A DNA stretch of 64,000 nucleotides, from NCBI GenBank assembly GCA_032821775.1, contig JAVLRN010000003.1:1674001-1738000 (forward strand), given 5' to 3'. The notes below the pieces were generated by a model, which was not told the origin of the DNA, did not search any database, and saw only the letters and a program-made list of their open reading frames with translations. The stretch is from Sanguinoderma infundibulare (taxonomy: Eukaryota; Basidiomycota; Agaricomycetes; Polyporales; Polyporaceae). The first letter of the stretch is position 1, and every line of letters starts with the position of its first letter. The position numbers and the translations under genes were made by a program. Shown piece after piece: positions 22,918 through 34,543 of this stretch.

Positions 22918-24391
22918 GTCATGGAGCGGGGGAGGGAGAAGCGTTGGGATGGAGTTGGCTGGAGGGGATGGTTGGGGCGGGGACGGCGCCTGGCGCGCAG
23001 AGGCCGGTCGAATATCGTGTGCGGGCCGAGACACTGGGAGTCGGAGGAGGTAGCCACATTCTTGCTTACATAATTGGTGCTGCCTTAAAAGGCAACCGGC
23101 TTTGACGCTGCGCTTCGCACAAAGCGACCAAACTTGTTGTTCAGAGGGGAAGAGAATGTTTGTTCACAACGAAGGGTGTATGGATGGAGGACATTCACTA
23201 TATACCTGAGGGAGTGGGCAACGTGTCAGCACTGGCCAAACGCCGCTGGGAAGCGAGGAACGGGGGATGCACTCACGCAGTCTAGTATCCATTCGACCTG
23301 GAAAACCACACTAGCCTTCATTTAGCATCGAGACACTGTCATCGTTGAACCTCCAACAGTGGAGGAGGTCCGTTGCGACGAGCAAAGCGCCAGCATCCAC
23401 TCTGTCTCCGCAGCGGCGGGAGGCAAGCGGATTGAGGCGTTGCATGCATTCTCGTTGAATGCAATCATCTCGAATCTAATGACACCATCGAGAAGGTAAG
23501 CAGGGAAGGATCGTGCGATGTGAATGACACTCACCTGTCGCTATCGAAAATCACCCACTCAACCAGTGGGTAGATACAACCAACGGCTCTTGCGACCGAT
23601 CCTGAAAGAACAAAGAAAAGAAACCATACCTTCGCCGCGCATAGTCGCAAGGGATTGTTGCCGCATTGCATGCGCACGCATACAGGCAGCCAGAGGCGAG
23701 AAGCATGCTAGGGGGACGAAAGCCAGTTTACGCAACTTGGGAGCAGCACATGCCACAGACCATCTTGTATGCACCGACGAGCATCATGAGAGACATCGGT
23801 AGACACTAGGACGATTGAGCCAAGTGCGAGAGGAGATGCGTGGCGACATGGCCGCACCCAACGATGAGGACGGGAAGGAGGGAGGCAGGACGGAGTTGTC
23901 TCGCACGCCCGGCCCTGCTTCACAGCGTCCACGTGCCGCACGTGGGTAGCCACACGCCTAGGCGCCCTCAACTGTACAGTCCCTCCGGAGCCCGCGCCGC
24001 AAATTGTCTGCTGGACACCATGTGCCAAAGTCCCCTCCGACCCACAGCTCCCCCAGGTGGTGATATCGTCACAAGCAAATGCCTTGGCGCGATAAATGGT
24101 CGACCTGAGGGCTCGAAGGGCCGTCAGACGATCGTGAAAGTCTACTCCGTCCGATCTCTGCTGAATGCCTTCATGGCCTCTTCTATCCGTTTGAAGTGAA
24201 TGAAGCCCATCATCTGCAACTGCTCGCACAGTGTTCCGCCATTGTGGAAGCGTGGCGCAGAGGTTGGGGGCATCGCGCCGACTCGCCGCTTCTGGTTATC
24301 TCTTCTCCGTTTATGGAAGTCGATCAAATGCCACATGCGCGCTTATTATCTCTTCCCTTGTCCCTCAACGACCACTCGTCCCGCTTCCACT
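22918..24391. other. Long intergenic stretch between EPL1 and PRP31
   Basis: 1.47 kb between two divergent starts, the longest divergent spacer here. Short ORFs on both strands (for example 23322-23534 minus, 23840-24199 plus) show no family resemblance. It probably holds both promoters and 5' UTRs, perhaps with UTR introns. Confidence 0.5.
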
Positions 24392-26556
24392 ATGGCCTCT
24401 TTCGCCGACGAGCTCCTTGCCGACCTTGAAGGACTTTCCGGAGAGGAAAATGAATACGAAGACAACGAACAACAGGAGCCTACGGCCAGCACGTCCACTG
24501 CCGGAGTCAAACGCAAGGCGCCGGCGGACGAGGACGACGAGATGTCGGACGTAGAGGGCGAAGAGACAGGGGCGGGCGATGAGGAAAGCAGAGCAGTGGG
24601 TGCTCTGGTGCTGGAAGGAGGTATTAGGCCCGCGGAGGAGCTCGACGCGGACGAGGTGCAGCGCATGGAGCTGGGTGCGATTGAGGATGTACGGAAGGTA
24701 GCGAAACTGGAGGGCAGCAAGCGTATGAACGATATTCTGAAGGTGAGTAGCGCGTATCTCAAATCTGAAGGACGTTTTTGCTCACAATCTCGCAGGATAT
24801 CGAGAAGTACGAGGCGAACCCGAGTACTCCGGAGCAAATGGCGCTGCCCACGCACTCGAACCCAGAGTACAACCTCATCGTTCAGGCGAACAACTTGTCC
24901 GTGGACGTCGATAATGAGATCATGGTTGTCCACAAGGTATTCGCAATCCACTGTGGAAGGAACGATAGATCATCTGACTACTATCCTACAGTTCATTCGA
25001 GACCACTACGCACCAAAGTTCCCCGAACTTGAGCAACTAGTCAATGACCCTGCCATGTATATACGATCAGTGCGAGCCCTCGGAAACGAAGAGGACCCCA
25101 CGAAAGTCGACCTCCAAGGCATTCTCCCTCCGGCCATTATCATGAGTGTCCTCGTCACTGCGACTACGACCACTGGACAACCTCTCACGGAAGCAAACTG
25201 GGAGGCCGTTCAGAGGGCCTGCGACCTCGCTGACCGTCTGGAGGAAGCGCGTAAGAAGGTACGTCGTGCCACTCAATACACAATCTGGCCGTCTTTGCTC
25301 ACCAGGTGCGATAGATTTTCCAGTACGTCAGCTCACGAATGAATATGCTTGCTCCCAACCTATCCGCTATTGTCGGTACCACCACAGCTGCGAAACTGCT
25401 CGGTGTTGCAGGTGGACTCTCTGGAGTCGCCAAGATGCCGTCGTGTAACGTTTATGTACGTTCCTTACCCACCTCTTTGACCCTTTGGCGTCGTCCTGAT
25501 TGCAATTACCATTTAGCTTCTTGGTGCGCAGAAGAAGATTTCAGCTGGGTTTTCGTCCGCGACACAGCGCAAACACACCGGCTTCGTGTTCCAATCCGAG
25601 ATCGTGCAAGGAACGCCTCCAGAGTACCGCATGAAGGTGCAACGGACTGTGGGCGCAAAGTGCACTCTGGCCGCGCGTATGGATCTGGAGAGGTCGCGCA
25701 GAGACGGTGCGTACAATATAAACGCTTTCCTCTCCTGAAGTTTGGGCTCACAGCGGTCGTAGGCTCATACGGCCAAGAACTCCGGGACAAGATTGAGAAG
25801 CACATCGACCGTCTCGCCGCCCCGCCCCCCAGTAAGATTGTGAAGGCCCTACCCATCCCGAACGACGGCCCCAAGAAGCGTCGTGGAGGCAAACGGTTAG
25901 CTTTCGTTCGTTGCTCCACCCGCACGTATGCTTACTGATCTGCGCAGGGCGAGGAAAGCCAAGGAGGCATACGCGCAAACCGAGCTCCGGAAGCTGCAAA
26001 ACCGCATGGCGTTTGGCGAGGCGGAGGAGGAGGTGGGCGCGTTCGACCAGACCAAGGGTCTCGGAATGATTGGCACGGGCAAGGTTCGGGCAGGCGTGAG
26101 CGAGGCGAAGAGCCGAGGTACGTCCCCGTCGCTTCAAGCTCCCATTTCTATCCACCATCTCCCTGTCGAAGATCGAGACGCTCCTTGCCTTCTTCGACGA
26201 TCTTCTCGGCGCTTTGCTGTTCATTCCGTGTCGGTTACCACGTACTCACTGACACACATCTGCAGCGAAGCTGTCGAAGGCAAACAAACTCCGCATGGCG
26301 GCTCTGACGAAGGCTGCCCAGAGCGGGACCGCCAGCGCGACTTCTGGAACTGCGACGTCGCTCACTGTCACTCCTGTCCAAGGTATGTGGTGCAGGCATG
26401 CAGATTGTTGCTGGGGTGTTGACTGCACGTGCCGCAGGATTCGAGCTTACGAACCGCGCTGCGGCCGCGGCTCGCGTCAAGGAGGCCAACGAGCGTTGGT
26501 TCTCGAATGGGACGTTCTCGTTTGTCGGCCAGAAGGGGACTTCGACGCAAAAGTAG
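24392..26556 (+). CDS. PRP31: U4/U6 snRNP splicing factor PRP31
   Basis: NOP-domain protein that binds U4 snRNA with the 15.5K protein and links U4/U6 to U5 in the tri-snRNP. Start [20 protein letters not shown], with an acidic N-terminus. Family motifs in order: [75 protein letters not shown] and [14 protein letters not shown]. The NOP core follows: [63 protein letters not shown] and [10 protein letters not shown], then [38 protein letters not shown] and [20 protein letters not shown], and the end [13 protein letters not shown]. About nine exons; length near the family norm. Confidence 0.95.
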
Positions 26557-26717
26557 TTGTTGGACAGATGCATTAGATGTTGCTCCCTATTGCCATGTTG
26601 TTTGCCTAGACAGCTGTATGCGCGATGATGCTACGATATACTATGCGAACGGGTAATAATACACTGGGGTGTGAAAGGAAGAAGGAAAAACGAAGACTAC
26701 TACGGTACTTGATGGTT
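26557..26717. other. Short convergent spacer between PRP31 and ISU1
   Basis: Only 161 bp separate two stop codons, so the 3' UTRs probably overlap. Nothing else seen. Confidence 0.5.
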
Positions 26718-27464
26718 TTATAAGGAGGCGGGCGGGTGAGCGGTGGCGACGGTTTCGCCGGTCGCGGTGCTTTGAGAGACATCGATGAAGCCGGTCTTCT
26801 TGGGGTTGCCCATCTTGGTTCGCTTAGTCCTATAATCCCGGATAGCAGAGCGAATGGCATCCTCGGCGAGCACTGGGACAGAACACAGTGAGTGGCGATG
26901 CTGGTTCGTGAGCAATAGGAGGACGCACTTGAGCAGTGGAGCTTGACTGGGGGCAGGCAAAGCTCCTTTGCAATCTCGGTGTTTTTGATCTTTTCGGCGT
27001 CCTCAAGAGACAAGCCCTTGACCCGCTCGGTCATATACGAGCTGGAGGCAATGGCGCTCCCGCAGCCAAAGGTCTTGAACTTGACATCGGAGATGATGCC
27101 GTTCTCGTCCACGCGGATCTGGAGCTTCATAACATCGCCGCACCTAAGGCCGACGGAGAGGAGTCAACACGGACTAGTGACGAGGGACAAAGACAAGGGG
27201 AAGAGACGTACGCAGGAGCACCGACGAGGCCTGTGCCAACATCAATGTCATTCTTGGGGAGAGACCCGACCTGGTGGGGAGGGCGCGTGAGTTATCTGAT
27301 AACCGTTGGGGCAGTCCAGGCGGGGCGAGACATACGTTTCTGGGCTTTTCGTAGTGTGAGATCACTTTCTCGTGGTAGGCACGGGCCAGGACGGGCCTGG
27401 CAGCGAGCCTGCTCGCGCGGGGGGCAGCGTTAACGAGAGTCTTTGCGATGGACGAGCGCAACAT
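26718..27464 (-). CDS. ISU1: Mitochondrial iron-sulfur cluster assembly scaffold (IscU family)
   Basis: Scaffold on which NFS1 and frataxin build [2Fe-2S] clusters in the matrix. Start [20 protein letters not shown] is a basic presequence, then [60 protein letters not shown] and [19 protein letters not shown]. The three cluster cysteines (ACGD, FGCGSA, LHCS) are present. So is LPPVK, the site bound by the Hsp70 chaperone. The LHCS-MLAED junction spans an intron (TCA-A|TG). The C-terminus runs beyond the core ([20 protein letters not shown]). Five or six exons. Divergent from GPC1 with 314 bp between starts. Confidence 0.95.
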
Positions 27465-27778
27465 GGCTGGCAGTGGTGAGGGTGTGAGGGAAAGGATCAT
27501 GCTTACAGTTTCGGCCCATGACTGCGTCACGGTCGGCCGTGGAACCAGCTCCAATGGGCGCACGTGGCGCTTATGTCAGCTGAATTTCCGAAAGGGGGAG
27601 GGTGGGCAGGAGTGTGATTTTGAGTCGAACGCGTCGCACATGCGTCACGCTCACTGGCCCTCGCACCCGCACTCGCACTCGCCTCGTCCTCGTCCTCGTC
27701 CGCTGCCTCACCTTCTCTCCGCCCTCCTCTGTCCCCGCCTGGCGCGCACCCTTTCTCTCACGCGTCGCTTCCCCTCGC
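27465..27778. promoter_or_regulatory. Shared divergent upstream region of ISU1 and GPC1
   Basis: 314 bp between start codons. It contains a pyrimidine-rich microsatellite (27660-27702) within the presumed GPC1 5' UTR. Confidence 0.5.
27660..27702. repeat. Microsatellite (ACTCGC and CTCGTC hexamers)
   Basis: Runs as two and a half copies of a hexamer near CACTCGC followed by three CTCGTC units. It lies 80-120 bp upstream of the GPC1 ATG. Confidence 0.7.
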
Positions 27779-29680
27779 ATGGCCACACCCTCGTCTTCCC
27801 GTCCGCCCTCTCCTCCGCCCCCCGTGCGAAGGAGGGACAGCGGAACGGGCGTGTTCTCCACCCCCTTCGAACGCTTCGTCAAGGACGAGATATCAGATTG
27901 GGCCAGCGGCTTCACCCTCCTAGGTATGTCCCCGCCATCCTTCCATCCTCGATCGCGTCCTGACGCGTCGTGACAGACACCATGGAGACATACTTCGACT
28001 CCCATCTCGACCTCCTCCAACGGCACCTCGCCAAGACCAGTGACCGCCTCAAGATGCGCGCAGAGGAAACGCTCCAGGACCTCAAAAAGGACGTCCTCAA
28101 GGACGGCGTCTTCAGGATCATGCCCTCCTCCAACATCCAGCTCGAACGCGAGCTCCAGCGGTACAAGCTCAAGGTACGAACGTGCGCCCCCTTTGCGGGC
28201 CTCCATTGCTCCGTGTCTAATCCCGCCCGGCGGCCTTTCTATAGGTCTCCCAACGTTTGCTCACCGTCACCCAAACATGGCATTCCGCAAAGGTCATCCG
28301 CACGCGCGAGAAGGTCACGTTCTTCATGGGTGTTATGTCCTTGCTCCTGACCGCCCTGCTCTTTGGAATGGCGCCCGAGTACGCTTTCTACTCCGCCTTG
28401 TCTCTTGTCTTTCCCTTTCTGATCCGATCTGTCATACCAGGTGGATACATGTTGCGTACACGATCCAGGCCGCCTACTATCTTCCTTTGCGGGTCTACAT
28501 GTACAAGAAACGCGCATGGCACTACTTCCTCTTCGACCTCTGCTATTACACCAACGTTCTCAACTTTATCTTTATCTGGGCCATGCCCGATAGTCCTGCT
28601 CTCTTCGTCGCCTGTTATTGTCTCTCTTTAGGTTCCCTCGCTAGCGCGGTTATCACTTGGAGAAATAGTCTCGTCTTCCATGATTGGGATAAGGTCACCT
28701 CCCTCTTCATCCACATCTATCCCCCTTTGGTATTCACCGTCATTCGGTGCGCATCTACCGCTTACAACCTCGTTCCCGTCGCTCATTCTCAACTCAACTC
28801 AGGCACTACTACGCCGGTGCGAAATACCGGTTCCCCGCCCTACGAGATGTCCCCCATCTGCAACCTTTCCGAGCACTGCTGTTGAGCAGCATCATTTGTA
28901 GGCCAACTCGTCCACGTTGTTGATCCTTATGCTAATTTGCTCATAGACCTTATTTGGCAACTACTCTACTGGAAAGTAAGCTCAATTTTGTCACTTCACA
29001 TCGATCGATTCCAGCCCTAACGTCCGTTTCACAGTACGTTCTCATCGACCGCCGTGCGAAGGTCCAGTCCGGACAGAGGATCACGTCTTTCACATGGCTG
29101 CTCAACGACAAGCGCGGCGCCATTGGTCGCTCGCTTGCTAAGATTCCGCCGGGTTACAGGGAGGTTTCCTTCATGTGTGGACAGCTTGGTATGTTGAGTT
29201 GCACTCACTCCCGTTTCGAGACTTCTCAGCTGACTTGCGCCCAGCTTACTCCATTATCACTGAGTTACCTGCCGTCTTTCTCCTTTACGACAGCGCTTTC
29301 TGGAGCTCGGCGTACATCCTCTTCCTCTTCGCCGTTTGTGTTTGGAACGGCGGAGGGTTCTACATTGAGGTCTTCGGTCGCAAGTGAGTGCACCTTCCCA
29401 TTGTTCCGTAGCGCCGATTGACACCCATCGCTGCTATAGGTTTGAACGCGAGCTTGAGGCGCTGCGCAAGGAGCTTGCAGAAGTCAATGCGCGCTCCGAA
29501 CGGTCAAGTCCTACGCTTGGACCCCAGAGCGATGACGATATGTCCACATTGGCTGGGTCTCCCAAGACACTCTCGCCGATCGTCACCGCGGTGGAGGTCT
29601 CTGACGCGAACATCCCCCCTATGAATGGCGGCGGCGCGTCGCCCACAAGTTCAACGCCTTCCCCTACGGCCACGCGCTGA
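27779..29680 (+). CDS. GPC1: Glycerophosphocholine acyltransferase (GPCAT, DUF2838)
   Basis: Membrane enzyme that acylates glycerophosphocholine to lysophosphatidylcholine. Start MATPSSSRPPSPPPPVRRRD, then STPFERFVKDEISDWASGFT. Coiled-coil-like TMETYFDSHLDLLQRHLAKT and LKKDVLKDGVFRIMP precede the membrane domain: VTFFMGVMSLLLTALLFGM, WIHVAYTIQAAYYLPLRVYM, KRAWHYFLFDLCYYTNVLNF, FVACYCLSLGSLASAVITWR, NSLVFHDWDKVTSLFIHIYP and YLIWQLLYWKYVLIDRRAK. Then come FTWLLNDKRGAIGRSL, ITELPAVFLLYDSAFWSSAY and VWNGGGFYIEVFGRKFEREL. The FHDWDK, YFLFDLCY and GGGFYIEVFGRKF motifs are those of the family. The tail is Ser/Thr/Pro-rich and ends PSPTATR. About eight exons. Confidence 0.93.
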
Positions 29681-30187
29681 TGTGCGCGTATGACGCGATC
29701 ATCGTTCCGGTTTTTGTGCCCCCTGTTACTTAGAATCTCTACTGTATCACGACATGTAACGACTGTATCACGACTTTATTTTTTTTCTCTCTCCGTACGA
29801 CACGCCTTACTCGACATATCTGTAGACCTTGCGCCGCTTGCCAGTGGGACAGTATCGCCACCTCATCGCCCTGGGATGTATATGACTATATTCGCTATCT
29901 ATATTGTTGCCCCGTCCTGATCGCCATTTACTTTAGGGGACGTGTTGTAGATTTATTTGGGATATTGCGATACCTCCTTCGTTCTGGTAATACGCAGTCG
30001 TACATAATTGCGACCGTTGCGAATAGCTGGGATCCTCTCCCTCCTGCGCTTGTGTATCCCGTTTCGTATTTATTGACTGATTTGGGTAGAGGATGGAATG
30101 GATAGTTTTGTCTGTATATCGTCACCTGCGCGCGAAAGCTATGAGGACCTGTCGGCGGTACCTCCGCAGACATTGACACATGCGGCG
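29681..30187. other. Convergent 3' flanks of GPC1 and TAD1
   Basis: 507 bp, locally T-rich (poly-T near 29779-29787). No gene seen. Confidence 0.5.
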
Positions 30188-31700
30188 TTACAAGATAGTT
30201 CTCGTAGTGATGCCTGCGGGTTCGATGACCGCCTTCACTAAGCGACCGTCGACACCGAATTCCTCCCATTCGCGTCCACTTGTCACCCAACCTTCGAACG
30301 GCCCACCACGGCCCTTGAGCAACACTTTTGCCGCGCGATAACCCTCGTCGTACTGCTTACTATCGTAGTAGGAATGCTCCCTGGCAACGAAGCATCAACG
30401 CTGGTTGGATGGACCAGTCTAATCGGAGGTACCCACCTGTCTATTGACATCCCCGTTTTGGCCGCAACCTCTTGGAAGAGCCCGTACAGTGCGAGCTTGG
30501 ACAGTACCGGTCTGTTCAAGCCTGGTTCAAACTCGGGCCGGCGACGATACAGGTGGTGGACGGACGAACCTGAACTTGAGATTGTGGCGATGTTTCGGTG
30601 GCACCCCGCGACGAAGGCCGTTGATGAGGACCTCGCTGGCCTTCGCGGAATCCGCGATGTAGCAGAGCGCTGTGTGCGTAGTATTAACGATCAAGCGCAT
30701 CCGTCTGCTGACACCCCGCGCATTACGACCTACAATCGTTATACCCGCTCGTGGCATTCGGCGCAAGGGCGGAACGCGAATGCACGTACGGGACAGACGT
30801 GAATTCGATGGAGGGTACGTTCAGTTTGAATGGGCCGGACAAGTCTATACGCGCTCGTTTTCAGTTCCAGACCTAGAAGTCGTGTCACGCCACATCCACA
30901 CACCCTTTATCGAATCAAGTCTGGTGTACAGCGCTCGCTGGCAGTCCTTGAGGACGACCGCGCGCATGGGGGGATCCACCTCCCCGACGATCACCCGATC
31001 GATGTAGAGGGGCTGCAGCAGGCGCGAGGACAGGGCGCCTTGGATGCCCAGCACGTTCCACGCCGCGATCTTGTCGCTGCAGGACATGGACAGCGTCGGC
31101 GGCGAGTCCGCGCGGCCGGGCTTCGTGCGCATCACGCCATACAGCGAGTAGTTGTCTCGCCCCCTGGACGCGGCGCCAGGAGGGAGCTCTGAGAACGGAG
31201 TAGAGTCCTTCAGCGCAGCCATCTCGGCGTCCTGGAAGGATGCCAGATATCGGGTGGAGGCATCCCCGCCTATCGGGCTCGTTAGTCTTCGGCGGCTTAG
31301 GGCAGAAGGTAGTCCGCTTACATGGAACGGTGGAGATGTACATGATGAGCTCAGCTTGCTCTGCAAGCGTGTATTTTCCGTCCGTATTTCTCGAGATCCA
31401 GGGAGAGGTTTGTCCGTGCGCGTCACAGCTCCGGGCGATTTCCTCGAGGAACCATCGGACGGCGCCCCTCCGTGCAAGGACTTCCGCATGGCTATCATGC
31501 AGAGCGTCGCCGCTCGTCGGTAATCGTGCCGCCGGGAGACATTTGGACCCGGTCCCGAGAGAGATGACTTTGGGAGTGTGACCGTCGTGGAGGACGAAGC
31601 CAGCTAAGATTGTAAACTGGGCATCGGGAGGCTTGAAGTTCAGACTGGAATACGTAGAAAGCACTATGGATGCGATTTCATCCGGAGAGTAGTTCACCAT
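30188..31700 (-). CDS. TAD1: tRNA-specific adenosine deaminase (ADAT1/TAD1 type)
   Basis: A-to-I editase domain enzyme that deaminates A37 of tRNA-Ala. Start [20 protein letters not shown]. The zinc-site HAE motif is [20 protein letters not shown], and the first cysteine lies in [10 protein letters not shown]. Later: [40 protein letters not shown] with [21 protein letters not shown]-like text, [15 protein letters not shown] text, [20 protein letters not shown] and [20 protein letters not shown]. The end is [20 protein letters not shown] then ITTRTIL, stop TAA at 30190-30188. At least six introns. An 8-bp palindromic CRE (31807-31814) lies about 107 bp upstream of the ATG. Confidence 0.88.
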
Positions 31701-33123
31701 TCATAGCAATGCTGAAAGAGAACCTGAGTGCGGGCGGAGAAGCAAAAGAGACACCGTCACCGGAGCTGTGACGCAGGTGGAAGAGATCTTGTGACATTGT
31801 GATGTTTGACGTCACAAAACACTGAACGCCTGGGGCCCAGGGCGACTCGGACGAGCCTCCTGCTCTCCTCCACCATCATGACTACACGACCCTCAGCGTC
31901 GTGCCATATTACGCCCAGAAGTGAATTTTTTGTAAGAAATTACCTGTTGTGACCTTCAAATATTAATACACCACAGCTTCCTAGTATGCCGGGGCAAATG
32001 ATCGGAGGCGTTGCTTCGCAGAAACAGCGCGAACTTCACATCTCACCTCTATCTATGACACTCGGTAGTTTCATCATAATATCGCTCTTCCGCAACGCCA
32101 TCAAATACTACGAGACGACCGGCACCGGCAAAACACGCACACTCCTCCACTGCGTGATACAAATCATGCAATGTGATACAACACTGCGTACCGGGCGAGC
32201 CGTTCATCCACCTCGCTCAGTGAAAGCACCGAGTCGCCACACTCGAGGCATCTGCGCATCCTTTAGCAGGAAGGACCCAGGCAAGGTCGAGGGAAGCCAC
32301 AGTGAGAACCCATCTTCCACCGTTCCAGATCTCTGACCATGGCTCGACTGAAAGAGGCTGCCCTGGCCAAATCTAACACCTTCCGCTCTGGAACGAAATA
32401 CGGTAAGTGTGTACTTGAGCGGATGCTCCGTCCTTTTGCTCTACTTCATCCGTCACTGTACGAGAGTCGCGCCGACATATATGTCCTGCTATTGCAGGGT
32501 CGGGCCAATGAGGCTCCGACTCATGTTTCCCTCATGACGAAGATCGATCGAGCGCACGCAGTACACCTCGTGTTGAGATTTATAGTCTCCAGGGACGCCC
32601 CTTGCGCAGGCCGAACTACAAGTCCTCGGCCTCCGAAACCTATCAGGGCCCTTGTGGTTGTTCAATGATCATCCCTCCTATCGATACAAACCCATTTCCC
32701 TTCACGAAGGAGTTGCAATGCTCCAGACAACCTGCACTTGTAACTTCTCTCTACACGTCTGTCCGTAGCCGATATCCGACTTCCTCCGAAATACTATTTG
32801 GGTTACTGCCAATCGTCTCATGCAATCGCAACTGCTTTCCTAAGCGTGCTGTCATTCAGTCATCATGTGGTGTTATACAGATGTCGTGTGCGCGAGTATA
32901 TACAAGCGGTCATGAACGGTCATAAAGGCGGACAATGAACAAATAAACACGAATACGAGACTCGACAGCTTGCCCAGCAAGCGAGCGTCGGTTTTCCGCA
33001 ACCAGACGTTCCGGCATAATAGTCCAAGATAGCGAATGTGAGAGCGAGTGAATGCTGAACGAAAGGGGAGGCGGCAAAGCTGAGGATGAAAAATGCCTGT
33101 CAGCCGCACGCGATGCCTCCCGT
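31701..33123. other. Gene-poor stretch right of TAD1
   Basis: 1.42 kb. Holds the TAD1 promoter with a CRE palindrome and a 116-codon plus ORF (31986-32336) whose middle reads GTGKTRTLLHCVIQIMQ (see findings). A Kozak-like start at 32339 is followed after 22 codons by a strong gtaagt donor but cannot be extended in frame. No confident gene. Confidence 0.5.
31807..31814. promoter_or_regulatory. CRE-like palindrome TGACGTCA upstream of TAD1
   Basis: Perfect 8-bp bZIP (CREB/ATF) consensus, 107 bp before the TAD1 start codon. A GTGACATTGTGATG stretch lies just left. Chance occurrence cannot be excluded. Confidence 0.4.
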
Positions 33124-34122
33124 TCAGCTCGTTGAGAGGACGGGCTGCCAGGTACCCGGAGAGATCTCCTCTAGGTGGTAAAGGATCACACGGTCCCACG
33201 AGACGGGGATCATGTTTGCCTATGAATGAAGAAAGAAATGGAGTTCGTGAGTGGCGCAGTCGAGACACGGGATGCAACTGCGGTGCAATTGGTGCAGAGC
33301 ACAGAACGCGTGCTCACCTGCAAGAAGTGCACGCACGCCCGTGCAATCCTCCGCGCAAGGGTCTGAAGCTCGACACGACCGTCGTAGGTGTCTGCGGGCA
33401 GCTCGTACGTCATCGAGTTGTATCCCGTCCACTGCAAGCCCCGCCACATTAGCTCTCATGAACGTTGAAGGGACGTCAGACGGCGAGGGGGTACATACTC
33501 GTATTTTTAGGATGATACGCCCGCGGCCGTCGGCGTTGAGCTCGTACAGGCTGTAGTCGTGGTTGCTGCTCAGGTGCGCATCGGACATTGCCTCTCCGAG
33601 CGTGATGCCGCTCCGGAAACCGCCTTTGCGCTTGAACTTGATGACAGACGACCGCACACCGTCGTATCCAATCCCGGGATGCCGACCCATTCGCGAGAGC
33701 GAGCGCGACATCCGCGAAGCGCGGCGGCTCAACCCATACGGTGCGCTATACCGGCGGTCAGCGTAGTGGGCATCTCGAAGGTCGAAGTCATCGTACGCTG
33801 CGACCGTACAGGTCAGAAGGCGAACAGACGGACGGAGGGAGTTGCTATATGCGTACCTCTCCCGTATTGGCTGATTGAACGTTGAGGGGCGTATGCTGGA
33901 TACACGCCACTGGTTGCGTATCCGGGCTACCGTTCGCGTTAGCAAGCTGACCTCTGGATCTCGAACCGACGCTCTACTCACGTCCGTGAACGCCACGCCG
34001 TATCCTGGGTCGGCATACCCGAACTCTGTGGGGTGGACGCCATAGACCGGTGGCCCATGGGAGAGCGAATGCTGAAGGGGAAAGCCAGCGGCCGGGTACG
34101 AGTCGTATGCGGAGTAGGCCAT
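33124..34122 (-). CDS. Conserved basidiomycete protein of unknown function (possibly DUF6741)
   Basis: Start MAYSAYDSYPAAGFPLQHSL. The exons that read sensibly are GYADPGYGVAFTD; PGYATSGVYPAYAPQRSISQ with YGR; AYDDFDLRDAHYADRRYSAP, YGLSRRASRMSRSLSRMGRH, GVRSSVIKFKRKGGFRSGIT with LGEAMSDAHLSSNHDYSLYE; WTGYNSMTYELPADTYDGRV with LQTLARRIARACVHFLQ; and ANMIPVSWDRVILYHLEEIS ending GTWQPVLSTS (TGA at 33126-33124). The N-terminal half is Tyr/Pro/Gly-rich and disordered. The C-terminal half looks like a compact alpha/beta domain. I recall similar proteins in mushroom-forming fungi labelled DUF6741, but this name is from memory and unsure. No catalytic motif seen. Confidence 0.7.
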
Positions 34123-34543
34123 GGCGTTAAGAGTGTCTTGTGGCGAAAGAGTTGTCTAAAGAGTCGGTGGGGGTGGCTTGCGCAACAAGCACCCAGCAGT
34201 CGCGAGGGTCTTATAGGATATGGAGGGCCATGACAATAACGTGCAGAGTGCATAGCAGGGGACAGGCGGTGATCCACGGTCTGAGACGCCGAGTGGCCTT
34301 GAGGAGTCAGGATGGAGGAAGAGTGCAAGGCCAATCGAGTATCGAACATCGCAGATGTTCGCATCTGCACGCTACTGCTGAGCCACCACGGTGATGGATA
34401 AGCATTCACAGGGGAGTGGCATTGGCGGTGACGAGCGATGCTCACGCCGCGCTCATAGAGATGTATATGTTGATGAAGATACTGTTCGTTCCCCCTTAGC
34501 CCTGGTGACCGATTGCGAAGTACTATGGGCAAAGGGATTCCCG
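34123..34543. other. Intergenic, no supported gene
   Basis: 421 bp upstream of the orphan's start codon. The 304-codon minus ORF that crosses it (33978-34892) overlaps exons of the orphan in another frame and is not protein-like. Confidence 0.4.

Noticed and set aside
23322..24229. Several 60-170 codon ORFs between EPL1 and PRP31
   Set aside because: No recognisable family, no mutually consistent exons and opposite strands overlapping.
32339..32405. Kozak-like ATG followed by 22 codons and a strong gtaagt donor
   Set aside because: Every acceptor tried leads quickly to a stop, so no protein model is supported; a non-coding transcript remains possible.
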